Shown in pieces: positions 11,026-21,004 of a DNA stretch of 64,000 bases (the first letter of the stretch is position 1; the number at the start of each line of letters is the position of its first letter). The position numbers were made by a program, and so were the translations under genes. The stretch is taken from positions 372,001-436,000 of the forward strand of contig NZ_JAGSPC010000001.1 of NCBI RefSeq assembly GCF_019204045.1, written 5' to 3'. The DNA is from Erythrobacter crassostreae. Lineage in GTDB: Bacteria > Pseudomonadota > Alphaproteobacteria > Sphingomonadales > Sphingomonadaceae. The notes beneath the pieces were generated by a model. That model saw only the letters and a program-made list of their open reading frames with translations. It was not told where the DNA came from and searched no databases.

Positions 11026-11571
11026 ATGCAGACCAAACCCAACGACGTACTTCTGTTAGCCGGGAAGGTACTGACCGTTTTGATGCAGTGCTTCATGGCG
11101 ATAGCTGCTCTGGCCATACCTATTGGCGCGGCGGTCGTAGTCTTCATGTCCGACACCATTAATGCGGAAATCGCGGCAGAGTTTTCGGGTGCGGTTGGGC
11201 CACTGCCGGTTATTCCCGTGCTCGGGCTGTTCGCACTCGCTCTGGCCGCAGTCGCCTTGATCTTCCTGTTTTTCGGCAGATTGCGTGCGATCATCGAAAC
11301 GGTAGGAGAGGGTGATCCGTTCGCGCCCGAAAATGCCGAGCGGCTTTCTTTCATGGCGTGGCTTTTGCTGTTGGTTCAGGCACTTTCGATCCCGATTGCC
11401 GGACTCGCGCTAATAGTCGCAAAATGGACTGAACCGATGGAAAACGCAGACGTAACAGTGGACGCCGGCATCGATCTGGTCGGGATCACTATGGTCGTCG
11501 TGCTCTTCATCCTCGCCCGGGTGTTCAAACATGGCGCCGCGATGCGCGAAGACCTCGAAGGGACCGTGTAA
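11026..11571 (+). CDS. DUF2975 family membrane protein
   Basis: A 181-residue protein from the ATG at 11026, with AAGGAG seven bases upstream. Four hydrophobic segments are visible (about residues 18-41, 62-86, 107-131 and 148-168). Between the second and third is the family-typical loop RLRAIIETVGEGDPFAPENA. DUF2975 proteins are integral membrane proteins, usually encoded next to a small XRE regulator, as with YoaS/YozG of Bacillus subtilis. The biochemical role is unknown to me. Its stop codon overlaps an upstream candidate start of the regulator (TAATG), so the two are translationally linked. Confidence 0.85.
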   Translation: MQTKPNDVLLLAGKVLTVLMQCFMAIAALAIPIGAAVVVFMSDTINAEIAAEFSGAVGPLPVIPVLGLFALALAAVALIFLFFGRLRAIIETVGEGDPFAPENAERLSFMAWLLLLVQALSIPIAGLALIVAKWTEPMENADVTVDAGIDLVGITMVVVLFILARVFKHGAAMREDLEGTV

Positions 11572-11600
11572 TGCCTGCTGATGATGAAGGAGCAACCATT

Positions 11601-11798
11601 ATGGTCAAACTCGATGACCTGCTGCACGAACGCCGCATGACCCTTACCGAACTGGCTGAAAGAGTGGGCCTGACGCTGGCCAATCTCTCGATCCTGAAAA
11701 CCGGCAAAGCCAAAGCGATCCGGTTCTCCACCCTCGCAGCGATCTGCCGCGAGCTAGGTTGCCAACCGGGCGATTTGCTCAGCTACGAGACTGAGTAG
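11601..11798 (+). CDS. YozG-type XRE/Cro helix-turn-helix regulator
   Basis: A 65-residue protein that is almost entirely one helix-turn-helix domain. LTELAERVGLTLANLSILK holds the turn and recognition helix, and it ends with ICRELGCQPGDLLSY, typical of the YozG group. I chose the ATG at 11601 because AAGGAG sits eight bases upstream. An in-frame ATG at 11571 overlapping the DUF2975 stop would add ten residues and is possible. Such proteins bind short dyads as dimers, and the TATTG-N5-CAATA repeats before this operon are the obvious target. Autoregulation is inference from layout. Confidence 0.88.
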   Translation: MVKLDDLLHERRMTLTELAERVGLTLANLSILKTGKAKAIRFSTLAAICRELGCQPGDLLSYETE

Positions 11799-11813
11799 CA
11801 CCAAAGAAAATGG

Positions 11814-11898
11814 ATGGGGTATTCGCCCCATACAGCCCAAACAGGCTGCTCTTTAGAAGGGTTGGCAGGAACACTGAGTGGTTTCTGCCAACCCTTTT
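11814..11898 (+). terminator. Three stacked hairpins ending in a strong terminator-like stem
   Basis: Three hairpins follow the XRE stop in series: ATGGGG/CCCCAT (11814-11831), CAGCC/GGCTG (11833-11848) and a long stem AAGGGTTGGCAG/CTGCCAACCCTT (11857-11868 with 11885-11896). The last can extend four more pairs inward and runs into TTTT (11895-11898). It would terminate the operon. It also sits directly against the AGGAG (11899-11903) of the next gene, so it could act as an attenuator. Confidence 0.75.
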
Positions 11899-11910
11899 AG
11901 GAGAGACACA

Positions 11911-12318
11911 ATGAACACCCATACTTTTACAAAGACCGCCGCCCTTACGCTCGCCGCAGCAGCCGCATTCGGCACAGCGGCACCAGCGATGGCCGCGAAT
12001 ACATGCAAAAATGTACAGCTTGAAGTCATCAACGACACTGGCGCCAAAATCAATCTTGTCGATATTGATTACTGGGATCCGGCAAAGGGCCGCGATGGCG
12101 GCTGGCGGTCAGAACCGATCCCCAACGAGACTATCAATGATGGCGACAACTGGCGCGAGACCCGCAACCTTGAGAAAGTAAACAAGCGCAGCACGAAAAT
12201 ACGCGTCGAGTATCGGATCAAGGGCCGGTTTGGCGGCTGGTCAGTAAAAAAGTACAAAAAGAACAGCGGATCGTTCACTTGCGATGCCCGTGACACCGTG
12301 TCGGTCACTCTCGACTAG
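11911..12318 (+). CDS. Small secreted beta-rich protein of unknown function
   Basis: A 135-residue protein from the ATG at 11911, with AGGAG eight bases upstream. Residues 1-29 are a signal peptide ending APAMAA. The mature part has only two cysteines (near its start and near the C-terminus), which probably form one disulfide. It alternates polar strands and is rich in Asn, Asp, Lys and Trp (for example DIDYWDPAKGRDGGW). I recognise no family. Location is periplasmic or extracellular. The gene follows a strong hairpin with almost no room for a promoter between, so its expression may depend on read-through or on a promoter inside the hairpin region. Confidence 0.72.
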   Translation: MNTHTFTKTAALTLAAAAAFGTAAPAMAANTCKNVQLEVINDTGAKINLVDIDYWDPAKGRDGGWRSEPIPNETINDGDNWRETRNLEKVNKRSTKIRVEYRIKGRFGGWSVKKYKKNSGSFTCDARDTVSVTLD

Positions 12319-12352
12319 AACTGCAGCTCAAAGAACTGACACCTCAATTCGC

Positions 12353-12378
12353 TTGACTCTCGAGGCGCGCACTATAAA
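12353..12378 (+). promoter_or_regulatory. Candidate rplJL promoter
   Basis: TTGACT (12353-12358) and TATAAA (12373-12378) lie 14 bases apart, shorter than the usual 16-18. The hexamers are good and the position upstream of a long leader is plausible. Low to moderate confidence because of the spacing. Confidence 0.35.
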
Positions 12379-12384
12379 TGCGCG

Positions 12385-12627
12385 CTTCGACTGCTTTCGG
12401 GTGGTCATCCGTCCAAGACAGTTGGTGGAGGCAATCGGGTCTCCTTAATTTCCAGCCGAGGCGGGGAAAAGAGATTTTCGCAGCGCTTTAATAGCGTTTG
12501 CAACCGTGCCATCTGGCACACCCTCCTTCCCCATCATTTGGACTTTGCCTTGTCGGTTAGCGGCAGGGTGAAATGTGAGCCGGTCGTACGGAACGTATCC
12601 GCACGGCCATTAGTGAAGGAGTAAGGC
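12385..12627 (+). promoter_or_regulatory. Putative L10-type autoregulatory leader of rplJL
   Basis: About 240 untranslated bases precede rplJ. They contain CCAAGACAGTTGGTGG (from about 12412), reminiscent of the conserved processed end of L10 leaders, and several short inverted repeats. GAAGGAG just before the ATG is a strong ribosome binding site. In many bacteria the L10(L12)4 complex binds such a leader to repress translation. No gene is visible in 12319-12627. Confidence 0.4.
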
Positions 12628-13143
12628 ATGGATCGTTCGCAAAAAGCCGACGCGGTTGCTCAGCTCAATGCAGCTTTCAACGAGGTTGGCGTGGTTGTTG
12701 TAACCCGCAATCTTGGCCTGACGGTGGACCAGTCCACCGAACTGCGCGGAAAGATGCGTGAAGCCGGAGCTTCCTATAAGGTTGCGAAGAACCGTCTCGC
12801 CAAGCTCGCCCTGAAAGACACCGATTACGTTGGCCTCGAAGAGTATCTCTCCGGTCCAACCGCGCTGGCATGGTCGGAAGACCCTGTCGCGGCTGCCAAA
12901 GCCGCTGTTGAGTTCGCAAAGTCGAACGACAAGCTGGAAATCGTCGGTGGCTCGATGGGCACGCAGGTGCTTGACGAAGCTGGGGTCAAGGCACTCGCCT
13001 CGATGCCAAGCCTCGACGAACTCCGCGGCAAACTCGTTGGTCTCGTCAACGCACCGGCAACCAAGGTTGCTCAGGTCGTCAACGCACCAGCGAACAAGTT
13101 GGCCCGGGTGTTTGGCGCATATGCCGCCAAGGACGCTGCTTAA
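12628..13143 (+). CDS. rplJ: 50S ribosomal protein L10
   Basis: A 171-residue protein, normal length. It begins [14 protein letters not shown] and carries the L10 core [18 protein letters not shown] and [14 protein letters not shown]10 anchors L7/L12 dimers to the 23S rRNA GTPase centre. The C-terminal helix after about residue 135 ([20 protein letters not shown]) is the L12-binding part. The start has GAAGGAG upstream. It is cotranscribed with rplL, 81 bases downstream. Unlike the common arrangement, rplKA are not upstream and rpoBC are not downstream. Confidence 0.98.
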   Translation: MDRSQKADAVAQLNAAFNEVGVVVVTRNLGLTVDQSTELRGKMREAGASYKVAKNRLAKLALKDTDYVGLEEYLSGPTALAWSEDPVAAAKAAVEFAKSNDKLEIVGGSMGTQVLDEAGVKALASMPSLDELRGKLVGLVNAPATKVAQVVNAPANKLARVFGAYAAKDAA

Positions 13144-13224
13144 GAGACGTTTCTCGCAAGAGACGAAACATACTTTGGGGACGGACCAACTTTAATCCGC
13201 CCCGCATTTATTGGAGTGAACATC

Positions 13225-13599
13225 ATGGCTGATATTGCCAAGCTTGTTGAAGAACTTTCGAAGCTGACCGTCCTTGAGGCGGCTGAACTTGCAACTGCTC
13301 TCGAAGAAGAGTGGGGCGTAAGCGCCGCAGCTGCTGTTGCAGTTGCTGGTCCGGCTGCTGGCGGCGGCGAAGCTGCTGCTGAAGAAAAAGACGAATTCGA
13401 CGTTGTCCTCACCGGCGATGGCGGCAAGAAAATCCAGGTCATCAAAGAAGTCCGCGCCATCACTGGTCTGGGCCTCACCGAAGCCAAGGGTCTTGTTGAA
13501 GGCGCACCGAAGGCCGTCAAAGAAGGCGTTGCCAAGGCAGAAGCCGAAGAAATCAAAGCCAAGATCGAAGCAGCCGGCGGTACCGTTGAGCTGAAGTAA
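13225..13599 (+). CDS. rplL: 50S ribosomal protein L7/L12
   Basis: A 124-residue protein, typical length. It has the N-terminal dimerisation helices ([19 protein letters not shown]), an Ala/Gly-rich hinge (about residues 33-52) and the globular C-terminal domain with [16 protein letters not shown] and [10 protein letters not shown]. It recruits and stimulates translational GTPases. I chose the ATG at 13225 (TTGGAG nine bases upstream) over the GTG at 13216. A strong terminator follows at 13643-13675. Confidence 0.98.
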   Translation: MADIAKLVEELSKLTVLEAAELATALEEEWGVSAAAAVAVAGPAAGGGEAAAEEKDEFDVVLTGDGGKKIQVIKEVRAITGLGLTEAKGLVEGAPKAVKEGVAKAEAEEIKAKIEAAGGTVELK

Positions 13600-13642
13600 T
13601 CTTGAATACGATTTTGCGGGTGTCTTGAAGCGCCCGTAGAAG

Positions 13643-13675
13643 GGGGCGATGTCAGCAATGGCATCGCCCTTTTTT
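13643..13675 (+). terminator. Terminator after rplL
   Basis: GGGCGATG and CATCGCCC arms close a short loop and are followed by a run of six T (13670-13675). It ends the rplJL transcript. Confidence 0.9.
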
Positions 13676-13780
13676 CGTGTGTCCCGTGTGTCCCGTGTGC
13701 CTCACGAATTTACCGTCTCAGTTGATTTCGCTAGCCCCCTCTTTCTTCAATTAGCCAGCAAGCCTATCCTGAACGGCTTT

Positions 13781-15172
13781 ATGCGCGAGACAGGCACTCT
13801 TGAGACGCCCAGCTGGGGCCAAGAACTGCGCGAGACGACCATGCTCGCCGCGCCGCTTGCGGCTGCCAATCTCCTACAGATGCTGACCTATGCAGTGGAT
13901 GTAATTTTCATCGCGCGGTTGGGCGACGAACCGCTAGCGGCATCGGCTTTGGCAGTCTCCCTATTCGGTCTGGTGCTTTGGGCGATGACCTCTTTGATAG
14001 GGGCTGTCGCGCCTTTGATAGCAGAAGCGCTCGGCTCTCGCTCGCCGTCATTTCGACCAGTGCGGCGTTCGACACGCATGGCGTTGTGGCTTGCTGTCAT
14101 CGCGGGCACAGTGGGAATGGGTATATGCTTGTTACTTGAGCCGTTGATGCGGGTAACCGGCCAACAAGCCTCGATAATCGCGCTCGCGCGAGAATATAAT
14201 GTCGTGATCATCTATTCGATGGTGCCGATGTTGCTTGCGGCAGTGCTTCGCTATTATGTATCGGCGCTTGGTCGCCCGATCTTTGCGACGGCGATCACAG
14301 GCCTCGGCATCTTTGTGAATGCAGCTGCCAATTACGCATTTATCTTCGGTAACTTTGGCGCGCCCGAGCTGGGATTAACCGGTGCCGCAGTCGCGACGAT
14401 CATCACATCTGTCTTCACTCTACTTGTCTACGTCGTCGTAATCCTTCGTGACCCCGCCTTGGCCAAATACCGGATTTTCTACCGCTTTTGGCGGCCGGAT
14501 TGGCAACGCTTTGCGCAGATCATCAGAATTGGAACTCCGATCGCACTCACAGTAACCGCCGAAGCCGGAATTTTCGGCGCAGCGGCCTTTATGATGGGCC
14601 GGTTCGGTGCCGCTGAACTGGCCGGGCACACGGTCGCCCTTCAGCTCGCTGCACTGGCGTTCCAGATACCGTTCGGCGTCGGCCAGGCTGCGACCATCCG
14701 TGTCGGCTATTTTTACGGCGCGCGCGATCCGGTCGGGGCGCAGAGAGCAGGTTGGGTCGCCATGGCGATTGGCACCGGGTTTATGGCTCTGACAGCTAGC
14801 GCAATGGTGCTGGCACCTTACACTCTACTGTCGATTTATGTTGATCCTTACGCCGCCAAAAATGCCGCACTTGTGGGTTTTGCATTGCAATATTTGGTGC
14901 TCGCCGCAGCATTCCAGTTGGTCGACGGGGTGCAGGCAGTCGCGGCAGGCGCTTTACGCGGATTGCAGGACACTCGCGTCCCGATGTGGATCGCAATCTT
15001 CAGCTACTGGGTGCCAGGGATTGGTCTATCCATTTGGCTTGGATTTTTTACTCCTCTCGAAGGTGTCGGGGTCTGGATCGGCCTTGCGGTTGGCCTTGCA
15101 TCTGCCGCGCTATTGCTGACGTGGCGCTGGATGCTGCGCGAAAAGTTAGGCCTGACCCGGCATCCGAACTGA
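13781..15172 (+). CDS. MATE family multidrug/metabolite exporter
   Basis: A 463-residue protein from the ATG at 13781. The frame stays open upstream, but that part overlaps the rplL terminator and does not resemble the family. Twelve hydrophobic segments are expected and most are evident. The N-terminal pattern PLAAANLLQMLTYAVDVIFIARLG is the usual first helix of NorM-like MATE proteins, and the second half repeats the fold (IGTPIALTVTAEAGIFGAAAF). MATE proteins expel cationic or other small molecules using Na+ or H+ gradients. Substrate cannot be told. Ribosome binding site is weak. Confidence 0.9.
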   Translation: MRETGTLETPSWGQELRETTMLAAPLAAANLLQMLTYAVDVIFIARLGDEPLAASALAVSLFGLVLWAMTSLIGAVAPLIAEALGSRSPSFRPVRRSTRMALWLAVIAGTVGMGICLLLEPLMRVTGQQASIIALAREYNVVIIYSMVPMLLAAVLRYYVSALGRPIFATAITGLGIFVNAAANYAFIFGNFGAPELGLTGAAVATIITSVFTLLVYVVVILRDPALAKYRIFYRFWRPDWQRFAQIIRIGTPIALTVTAEAGIFGAAAFMMGRFGAAELAGHTVALQLAALAFQIPFGVGQAATIRVGYFYGARDPVGAQRAGWVAMAIGTGFMALTASAMVLAPYTLLSIYVDPYAAKNAALVGFALQYLVLAAAFQLVDGVQAVAAGALRGLQDTRVPMWIAIFSYWVPGIGLSIWLGFFTPLEGVGVWIGLAVGLASAALLLTWRWMLREKLGLTRHPN

Positions 15173-15245
15173 CCTCGGACCAAAACTGCAAAAATTCGTA
15201 AGCCGCCTGTTGACTCATGCAGGTCGCACAACCACATGCGCTTCG

Positions 15246-15272
15246 CTGGCACTCTCGATAGGGGAGTGCTAA
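15246..15272 (+). promoter_or_regulatory. CIRCE operator upstream of groESL
   Basis: CTGGCACTC (15246-15254), nine spacer bases and GAGTGCTAA (15264-15272) match the CIRCE consensus TTAGCACTC-N9-GAGTGCTAA with two changes in the left arm. It lies 35 bases before groES, as expected for HrcA repression relieved by heat or chaperone titration. hrcA itself is not in this window. Confidence 0.92.
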
Positions 15273-15307
15273 TTTATTCATCAACCTAAGAAGAAAGGTC
15301 ATCGATT

Positions 15308-15595
15308 ATGGCATTTCGTCCGTTGCACGACCGCGTAGTGGTCCGCCGCATCGAAGCCGACCAGAAAACCGCTGGCGGCATCATCATTCCTGATTCAGCC
15401 CAAGAAAAACCTAGCGAAGGCGAAGTGGTCTCCGTCGGTGAAGGTGCCCGCGACGACAGCGGCAATCGCGTCGCACTAGACGTCAAAGCTGGCGACCGCG
15501 TGCTCTTCGGCAAATGGTCTGGCACCGAAGTCAAGATCGACGGGGAAGACCTGCTGATCATGAAGGAAAGCGATATCATGGGCGTGATTGGCTGA
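15308..15595 (+). CDS. groES: Co-chaperonin GroES
   Basis: A 95-residue protein with the GroES core: [14 protein letters not shown] at the start, the mobile loop [21 protein letters not shown] that contacts GroEL, and [14 protein letters not shown] at the end. It caps the GroEL folding chamber. It is the first gene of a CIRCE-controlled bicistron, 51 bases before groEL. AAGAAAGG precedes the ATG. Confidence 0.98.
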   Translation: MAFRPLHDRVVVRRIEADQKTAGGIIIPDSAQEKPSEGEVVSVGEGARDDSGNRVALDVKAGDRVLFGKWSGTEVKIDGEDLLIMKESDIMGVIG

Positions 15596-15607
15596 GCCGA
15601 ACGCTAA

Positions 15608-17302
<1,695 letters not shown>

Positions 17303-17330
17303 GCCAACCGCTCAGCATCACGCTTACAGA

Positions 17331-17366
17331 AAGCCCCGCTGGATCTCGGTTCAGCGGGGCTTTTCT
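17331..17366 (+). terminator. Terminator after groEL
   Basis: An 11-bp stem, AAGCCCCGCTG (17331-17341) with CAGCGGGGCTT (17352-17362), is followed by TT and CTTTG. Strong rho-independent terminator. Confidence 0.9.
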
Positions 17367-17499
17367 TTGTCCCGCGATTGCCCACAGCTGAGTTATCCGC
17401 TTGAAGCTGGAGTGAATATTTTACAACATAACTGTCAGATATTCATTGCCTTATCGTACCACCCGGAGGATATGCGGTGCGTGCAATTGGGGGATTGTC

Positions 17500-18963
17500 A
17501 TGGGGATACTCGATAAAGTCCTGCCGGGACGGTCGAAGAAGGACATTCTGTCAGAAAAGGCAGCCGAACGCATCCATTCTTGGATGAAGGTGTTCTTTGG
17601 CGATGTCTATCCGCATCGCTTCACATCAGACGAAAAACTGGCCGATTTCATACGTGAGAACGAATATTCCTGCGTCGGACAATCGCACAGCTATAACGGA
17701 GTCCAAGTCGTACCCGGCATGAATGCCGTTCTGATGGGTAAATCAACTCTGGATGAATGCGACTGCAACGTTTCATCTGGGACGATAACGTGCGGCCCCT
17801 CAACCACAATCGAAGAGCTGAAACGCGTCCTGCTTGAACATGATTTGAAGATGTTCAACAGCGGCAATTACATGGCGCAAACGGTCATTGGCGCGCTTGT
17901 CACGGGCACCCATGGTTACGGCGAGAAAGCAACCATGGCTGATGGGATTACGGAGCTCACATTTCTCAATGGTCGGGGTATGCCGGTTACTCTCAAACGC
18001 GGCGACCCTGACTTTCCTTACGCAGCCATTTCGTTCGGAACGATTGGGCCGATCATTAGCGTAACCTTGGAAGCAACCGAGTTGGTCAGCTATCAATCTG
18101 ACGCCTGGATCACTCGATTGTCGAAAAAGGATCTGCTGAAGAAGGGTTCAGTCGCCACATCGTGGGCTGTGGTCCCTTACAGTGACCCTGAAGACCCACT
18201 TATCATGCTCCATAGCTTGCGACCGGCAAGCGAAGGCAAGCAGGCTCAAAAAACAAAGCCGAAACTGTTCTCCTGGTCTTGGTTGGCGATGCTGATCATC
18301 GAAAGATATTGGGCAATCGACCGTATGTTCCCGCGTTTCCGGCGCCCGCTTCAACGGTTGGCAAACCGGCTGAATATTCGCAGTCACCGCCGGACCATCA
18401 CAGATAAGCGTGACCTCGATTACCTGTACGATCCGGAACCTCTGCTAAAAAGCCAGCGCTCGCCTGATATCCTGACCGGTCTGTTTTCGACCACGCATAC
18501 GGCATACAATCTGGCGTTCCATGTTCCACTTGACCGGGCAGAGGACGTCGTCAAATTCATCATGATCGAAGTTGAAAAGTGGCAATCGCTTCGGTTCTAT
18601 ATGAAAAGCCTGATCGGCGTTCGTGAGCTCAGCGACAAATCATCCCTACCTCTCGCAGGGAACTTTCGCGGGCCAACGGCGGCCATCGATCTGTTTGCGG
18701 ACACCCGCGACTATGCCTGGCTGGAACGTCTCCAGCGCGAAGTTCTAAGCTATTTTGATGATGTCCGTCCGCATTGGGGCAAGAGCGCAATCGTGCCCGA
18801 ATTCGCGGGAAGCCTCGGCTATGAGGAAATGGAACGACTCAGCGACCTGCACCGGCACCACTATCCAGAGGGCAATTTGAAACCCAATGAACGGGTCCGC
18901 AAACTGTTTGATTTGGGCAGGCCGATGGCATCTGCTTCAATCGAAATGGTCAGATCTGATTAA
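17500..18963 (+). CDS. FAD-linked oxidase of the aldonolactone-oxidase type
   Basis: A 487-residue protein from the ATG at 17500, preceded by GGGGGA. The N-terminal half is a FAD_binding_4 (PCMH-type) domain. The segment GQSHSYNG near residue 55 corresponds to the GGGHSW region of aldonolactone oxidases, and GALVTGTHGYG near residue 135 is the characteristic flavin-binding loop. The C-terminal half resembles the ALO substrate domain only loosely, and residues 245-310 are a poorly conserved basic stretch. The family oxidises sugar lactones or alditols with O2 or a dehydrogenase acceptor. No signal peptide is seen, so it is probably cytoplasmic. Substrate unknown. Confidence 0.8.
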   Translation: MGILDKVLPGRSKKDILSEKAAERIHSWMKVFFGDVYPHRFTSDEKLADFIRENEYSCVGQSHSYNGVQVVPGMNAVLMGKSTLDECDCNVSSGTITCGPSTTIEELKRVLLEHDLKMFNSGNYMAQTVIGALVTGTHGYGEKATMADGITELTFLNGRGMPVTLKRGDPDFPYAAISFGTIGPIISVTLEATELVSYQSDAWITRLSKKDLLKKGSVATSWAVVPYSDPEDPLIMLHSLRPASEGKQAQKTKPKLFSWSWLAMLIIERYWAIDRMFPRFRRPLQRLANRLNIRSHRRTITDKRDLDYLYDPEPLLKSQRSPDILTGLFSTTHTAYNLAFHVPLDRAEDVVKFIMIEVEKWQSLRFYMKSLIGVRELSDKSSLPLAGNFRGPTAAIDLFADTRDYAWLERLQREVLSYFDDVRPHWGKSAIVPEFAGSLGYEEMERLSDLHRHHYPEGNLKPNERVRKLFDLGRPMASASIEMVRSD

Positions 18964-19083
18964 GCCAACCACCGCCACTCATACACTCCGCCCAGATGCT
19001 TCGACGAACGGTACTTTTCATTTTCGCTCGCTTGCCGCACAACTGGGGAAACAGACTAAAATAATCTGGGGAACTCGAGCATC

Positions 19084-20925
19084 ATGAAAACGAAATTTGC
19101 GGCACTTTTGTTGGCATCGGTCGCTGTGACCGGATGCGACATGCTGAACCCTACCGTACAAACACTCGAATGCTCCACGACGCAGACAGAGTGTCTAAAC
19201 GCGTGGTTCGATGAGAAATTTCAGGAGGAATTGGCATTTAGCCCGCTCCGCCAGACTTCGCTCGGAATGAAAACCGATTACGACAAGATCGACGATCTGA
19301 GTCTCGATGCTCAACGAGAGCAGCTTCGTTGGTGGCAGGCGGCGACGGCTGAGATGGAAGCCAACTTCGAATACGATGAGTTATCTGACGAAGCCAAACT
19401 GTCATGGGACATGTGGCAATTCCGCAAAGACCAGGCCGAATTGGCGCTCGAATACGCTGATCACGACTACATTCTGACCCAAATGGGCGGCACCCATGCC
19501 GCGCTGCCCAGCTTCTTGCTGAGCCAACATACAGTTGAAAGCGACAGCGACATGGTCGCCTTTATTGCCAGAATTGGCGGTATTGGAACTGCAATGGATC
19601 AACTGCTCGAACGCGCTCAAAACAATGCGGAGGCAGGCACACGACCGCCGCGTTTTGCGTATGACGCCGTCATATCTGAATCGCAAAAGCTGATCAGCGG
19701 TGCGCCGTTTGATGAAAGCGGGGAAGACTCGGCGCTGTGGACGGGCAGTGAAGAGCACCTAACCAATCTGGTTGAATCTGGTTCGATCACTGAAGAACGC
19801 GCAGGCGAATTGCGCGAAGAAGCCCGCGCGGCGCTCACTGGGCAATTCGCCCCGGCCTACACCCGCGTGATCGATTGGTTCACCAATGACCGAGCGAACA
19901 CATCCGAAGAAGCGCAAGGGGTCAGCGAGCTCGCGAAAGGCGGCGAATTCTACAACTACAACCTTGGTGTGATGACGACGACGAAGCTTACCGCCGATGA
20001 AATTCACGATATTGGCTTGAACGAAGTCGCCCGGATCCGCTCCGAAATGGAAGCGGTTAAAGATCAGGTCGGGTTCGAAGGTTCGCTACAGGAATTCTTC
20101 GTATTCACGCGCGAAGACAACCAATTCTTCTTCTCAAATGATGAGGCAGGTGCGCAGGATTATATTGATCGCGCGACGATGCACATTGACGAACTCACCG
20201 AGCGGCTACCCGAATTTTTCGGCACATTGCCGAAAGCTCCTTTGGAGGTTCGCCGTGTCGAACCATTCCGCGAACAAGACGGTGCGGCCCAGCACTATCG
20301 AGCTGGAACGCCTGATGGCTCGCGGCCTGGGATCTACTACGCGCACCTGTCGGATATGAACGCGATGCCGATCCCTCCATTGGAGGCAATCGCGTACCAT
20401 GAGGGCAATCCGGGTCACCACATGCAGGTTTCGATTGCTCAGGAGCTCGAAGGCATCCCTAAATTCCGGTCGCAAGGCGGCTTTATCTCTGCCTACGGCG
20501 AAGGTTGGGCGCTCTATTCCGAAGCATTGGCCAAGGAAATGGGCGGATACAAAGATCCATACTCAGAATTCGGCCGCCTCCAAAGCGAGATGTGGCGTGC
20601 GATCCGGTTGGTCGTTGATACCGGCATTCACGCCAAGGGGTGGACCGAGGATCAGGCAGTTGCTTATTGCCTTGAAAACTCGCCTAATCCGGAAACCGTA
20701 GCGCGGTCCGAAGTGCAGCGTTACTTTGTGCTGCCTGGACAAGCGACGTCTTACAAAATCGGGATGATCCGCATTCAGGAACTTCGCGGTAAAGCCGAGA
20801 AGGAACTGGGTGAAGACTTCGATGTTCGCGGCTTCCACGATACCGTTCTAGGTGCAGGAGCACTGCCACTATCGATCCTAGAGAAGCGGGTCGATCAATG
20901 GATCGCCAGCGTTAAGCCAGCCTGA
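19084..20925 (+). CDS. DUF885 family lipoprotein, putative metallohydrolase
   Basis: A 613-residue protein. Its signal peptide ends in the lipobox VTGC with lipidated Cys18, and Asp at +2 could favour inner-membrane retention. The DUF885 hallmark HEGNPGHHMQ (about residue 440) and the following EGWALYSEALA resemble a zinc HExxH-type centre with a downstream Glu, so peptidase or similar hydrolase activity is likely but unproven here. GGGGAAC precedes the ATG. It ends at a bidirectional terminator shared with the convergent DUF305 gene. Full length for the family. Confidence 0.88.
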   Translation: MKTKFAALLLASVAVTGCDMLNPTVQTLECSTTQTECLNAWFDEKFQEELAFSPLRQTSLGMKTDYDKIDDLSLDAQREQLRWWQAATAEMEANFEYDELSDEAKLSWDMWQFRKDQAELALEYADHDYILTQMGGTHAALPSFLLSQHTVESDSDMVAFIARIGGIGTAMDQLLERAQNNAEAGTRPPRFAYDAVISESQKLISGAPFDESGEDSALWTGSEEHLTNLVESGSITEERAGELREEARAALTGQFAPAYTRVIDWFTNDRANTSEEAQGVSELAKGGEFYNYNLGVMTTTKLTADEIHDIGLNEVARIRSEMEAVKDQVGFEGSLQEFFVFTREDNQFFFSNDEAGAQDYIDRATMHIDELTERLPEFFGTLPKAPLEVRRVEPFREQDGAAQHYRAGTPDGSRPGIYYAHLSDMNAMPIPPLEAIAYHEGNPGHHMQVSIAQELEGIPKFRSQGGFISAYGEGWALYSEALAKEMGGYKDPYSEFGRLQSEMWRAIRLVVDTGIHAKGWTEDQAVAYCLENSPNPETVARSEVQRYFVLPGQATSYKIGMIRIQELRGKAEKELGEDFDVRGFHDTVLGAGALPLSILEKRVDQWIASVKPA

Positions 20926-20944
20926 TCTGCAGAGTGAGCAACGC

Positions 20945-20981
20945 AAAAGGGCGGGATGGTTAAATGCCATCCCGCCCTTTT
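20945..20981. terminator. Bidirectional terminator between DUF885 and DUF305 genes
   Basis: A perfect 15-bp stem (AAAAGGGCGGGATGG at 20945-20959 with its complement at 20967-20981) and a 7-base loop. The A-run and T-run on either side let it work on both strands for the two convergent genes. Confidence 0.93.
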
Positions 20982-21004
20982 CTACGTGAGTATGTGAGCG
21001 AAGC

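Noticed and set aside
13678..13700. Short tandem repeat of GTGTCCC units after the rplL terminator
   Set aside because: Only about three copies, 23 bases in total; too short to call anything but a local duplication.
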